A DNA stretch of 64,000 nucleotides from Certhia americana (Eukaryota; Chordata; Aves; Passeriformes; Certhiidae), in assembly GCA_018697195.1 (NCBI GenBank), contig CM031861.1, positions 3,747,963 to 3,811,962 on the forward strand, in the 5' to 3' direction. The notes below the pieces were generated by a model, which was given only the letters and a program-made list of their open reading frames with translations, ran no database searches and was not told the DNA's origin. Every line of letters starts with the position of its first letter. Positions within the stretch are counted from its first letter, which is position 1. This document shows, one piece after another, positions 61,401 to 64,000 of the stretch. The translations under genes and the position numbers were made by a program.

Positions 61401-64000
61401 AATGATACCTTTGTCCTGCCTACTGTTTCCATAGAGAGAGACTTTTTATTTAAAATTATACCCTCAACCATCACATGAACTCAGATTCATCTTTTATAAC
61501 ATGATCAAAAGGCAGGCACTTGTCAGTTGGTGTCCTGCCTTTGTGGGTATATGGACTTTAATAAATGAGACTGCAGATTCCTTGTGCTAGTGGAGGAGAA
61601 TGAATTAAAAAAAAATAGGCCCTTTCCCTCTCCAGTTCATTGGATGGTGGTAAATTCAAGGCAGAGATTATAGTCTTGCCAGTGGACAGAAAGATTTCAA
61701 GCAAAATACTAAAATTTTTATGCTAAGAAGATTTAAGAGTTTGTTGGAAGGTGATGTTTGTGCCTTTTATGGCTCTGGATAGATTATTTCTGTTATCAAA
61801 GCTGCTTTTATATTTACAAGTTAATTAGTTTAAAATCATATTCCAGCTACAGAAACCTGGAAAGTAGGATTACTTGCCATCCCCTGGAGTAACTTTAGTT
61901 CTTTTGGTGTAATGTCATGCTGAGATTTATATGAAAATAAATTCTAATTTTTGATAAGGTAACCATATGTTTTGGTGTTGTTGTAATAAAGTGTCATAAA
62001 TAATTATGGCTCCCAAGGAATTCAGGCTTGAAACTGTCAGTTTTTGTGTTAGCAACTTGCATTTGAACAAATTATAATCGTTGCTATTAAAGGAGAAAAA
62101 AAAACATTCTCACCCTTCAGGATGGCAATGAAAGTCCTGTTCTGAAGTAGTTGAGATTTTTGTTCACATGAAGAAATTGGGGATCTTGTGTCCCCAAATC
62201 AGTAAATGTTCTTACATGTTAAGGTTTCATTCTTCTGAATTGTACAGGGTATGAATTAATAGATGGGTTAATGAAAATCCAGTGCCACGTTGTTGGCTAC
62301 TAATCATAGTAGAACCTGACTTAAAAGCTGACCAGTAGGAGAAGAAAGGGCTATTGCATGTTCCCTCAGTGTCAGGGTAATTATCTTTTTCATTGTAATG
62401 ACCCTTTGTTGTGTGCAGAAAGGGAGCTCCAGACAAAGTTTATTAGAGAAGCCCTCCTGTTTAGTCAGGAGGTGCAGAAAGGACCCCCTTTCTCAGGTTT
62501 TTATGAAATGTTTTTGATGTTTTTTGAGATGCAAAAAGTCTTTTTATCCCAGCCAGAGATGGAAGAAATGGTCGAGAGTTGTCTCTTCTGTTTTTCAAGG
62601 TTGTTTATTCTTTCTTATCTATTACATTCTTTCCCTGACTAGCTGTGATCTGTACTGCAGGTCAGTTCCAAGCACAATCCCACCCACTCAGGGTGGTGTT
62701 TACTTTTATACTAAAAACTATGTCCACAGTATTTACAATAACTTCCATGTTTGAAAGTCAGTCTCTAAACCAACCAGAAAGTGCCACCATCACAGCAGAA
62801 GATGGGGCAGATGAGGAAGGAGGAAGTCTGAAAACCATGAGGTTTCCACCATCTTACCTTCCTCTGCTTGCCATTCTAGAAATCCCAGAAATCTAAAATT
62901 CTCACCCTGTGATAAACTACATATTATGCTACTATCTAATCCACATTCTTGAAAGTTCTGCTTCATCCCAGAGCCTAGGAAACCCTTTCCATGTACAAAG
63001 GTAAAAAACAGTGTTTGCCAAAGGTTTTTCATCCCTTAAAACATGCAGAGAAATATTTCTCAGAATTCCTGACTCAGACACCCCTTGATTTTTAAACTCC
63101 TTCTCAGAGAGGAGTCTGGGTGCAGCTGGATCCAGGCTTAGCCCCAGACTTGGTCAGAGGTTTGAGTCTAAAGGATTGTGAAGGTATAATTGAACCTTAA
63201 TATAACTTGTACCTACAGGGTTAAGGATGGCAAACCAGATATATTTATATGAAAATAAATGCTTGGACTAAACAAAACTTGGGTTTGAAGAGAGGGCATT
63301 TATTTTGCATTGTTTAATGTCTTGAAATGAGAAAAAGAGAGTGTCTTTTACATGCTGGCTCTTAACATTTTTTTCAGTTACTTTGAAGAAACTTCTTGTG
63401 TGGATTTGGTGCTCAATCTGTCTCTGTTACTGTTGAAGAATGATCTGGGGGCATGGAGTCCCTTTTCCAAATGGAAGTTCTCACAGCCAGTTTACAGATA
63501 GTAAATAGTTGGATTGAGCTTGATTCTGACTGTGTAAAATTGAGTGTTGTAAATGATGTTATCATTGTCACAAAACCTGTGCTGGCAGTAGTAGAGCAGC
63601 AGATCTGGTTTTGAAGCTGCCTAAATGTTGGCATGAGTGGGTCAGAAGAAGGAAACAAATGCTCTTGTCCTACAGCAGGATCTACTCTAGACTAAAGAGA
63701 ACACCCTCCACCGCCCTCAAGTTTGAGAACATAAAAAACCCCCGTAATTTCCTGGAGAAACCCATATGAAGCACATGGAGAACTCTGATCTAAGGCTACA
63801 GAACGTAGGGACCAGAAGTAACAGAGGAAGTGAAGTGAGTGTAGAGAATCACTTTGTTCAGGTTTGTACATAGATGTTAGAGATCTTGGGAAAAAACAGC
63901 ACTAAACTCCTCGGGAGCTGTTCTCATTGCCATGGTGTCTCAAAGAAAATTTTTAAGAAATGCTTTTTAAGCAGTTTCAGCTGCTTGGGTACAAGTGTGC
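55447..64000 (+). other. NELL1 intron after EGF1 (partial, more than 8.5 kb)
   Basis: Begins GTAAAC. No exon for the following calcium-binding EGF (expected to begin with an IDEC motif) was found up to 64000. Apart from the LTR at 62.5 kb, no repeat or gene was recognised. Confidence 0.85.
62531..63076 (-). mobile_element. Solo LTR, antisense, copy 2 of a two-copy family
   Basis: Homologous to 46786-47356. On the minus strand it shows TATAAAAG near 62703-62710 and, about 100 bp downstream, AATAAA (complement of 62604-62609). This is the promoter and polyadenylation layout of a retroviral LTR. It starts TGCAAAAAG and ends ATTCCTGACTCA on the plus strand (TG...CA). No retroviral genes adjoin it. 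The open frames at 62645-62896 and 62790-63032 are inside the repeat. Confidence 0.7.

Noticed and set aside
1..64000. CRISPR arrays, operons, plasmid or phage features
   Set aside because: No regularly spaced repeats and no prokaryotic gene structure. The window is an intron-rich vertebrate locus.

Overview
This window is vertebrate nuclear DNA, almost certainly from a bird and probably a passerine. It is AT-rich, gene-poor and dominated by introns. The bird assignment rests on CR1 LINE 3' ends (8.85, 16.8 and 41.5 kb), several solo retroviral LTRs of types common in bird genomes, and a tRNA-Ile-derived SINE with a CR1-like tail (19.7 kb) that resembles the songbird family TguSINE1. The repeat family names are from memory, with no database search.

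The one gene that can be read with confidence is NELL1 (neural EGFL-like 1) on the + strand. Nine consecutive internal coding exons are present: 5589-5759, 25031-25127, 31295-31367, 31609-31691, 34944-35078, 35918-36020, 39406-39479, 45850-45949 and 55318-55446. Every junction is GT-AG and all phases match, giving 965 nt or 321 complete codons. In order they encode the second half of the laminin-G/thrombospondin N-terminal-like domain, a coiled-coil linker, two von Willebrand factor C domains and the first EGF-like domain. The start codon, signal peptide, later EGF and VWC exons and the stop codon lie outside the window on both sides.

Layout. 1-5588: intron with a decayed RTE-like reverse-transcriptase fragment near 0.74-1.01 kb on the minus strand. 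5.76-25.03 kb: a 19.3-kb intron holding most of the repeats (LTRs near 9.5, 11.5, 16.5 and 23.0 kb; CR1 at 8.9 and 16.8 kb; SINE at 19.7 kb) and an unexplained antisense open frame at 23846-24131. 25.1-31.3 kb: an intron with one LTR family in two orientations and a probable retroviral internal remnant. 31.3-36.0 kb: a compact cluster of four exons. 36.0-55.3 kb: three more exons, with CR1, a third copy of that LTR family, a CpG-enriched patch near 44 kb and an LTR at 46.8 kb. 55.4-64.0 kb: intron with a second copy of the 46.8-kb LTR at 62.5 kb.

The least expected signal is the minus-strand frame at 23846-24131. It has 94 uninterrupted codons with ordinary protein-like composition, opens directly after a splice-acceptor-like sequence and ends at a stop. 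I could not assign it to a family. No CRISPR array, operon, functional tRNA or rRNA gene, or intact viral gene was seen.
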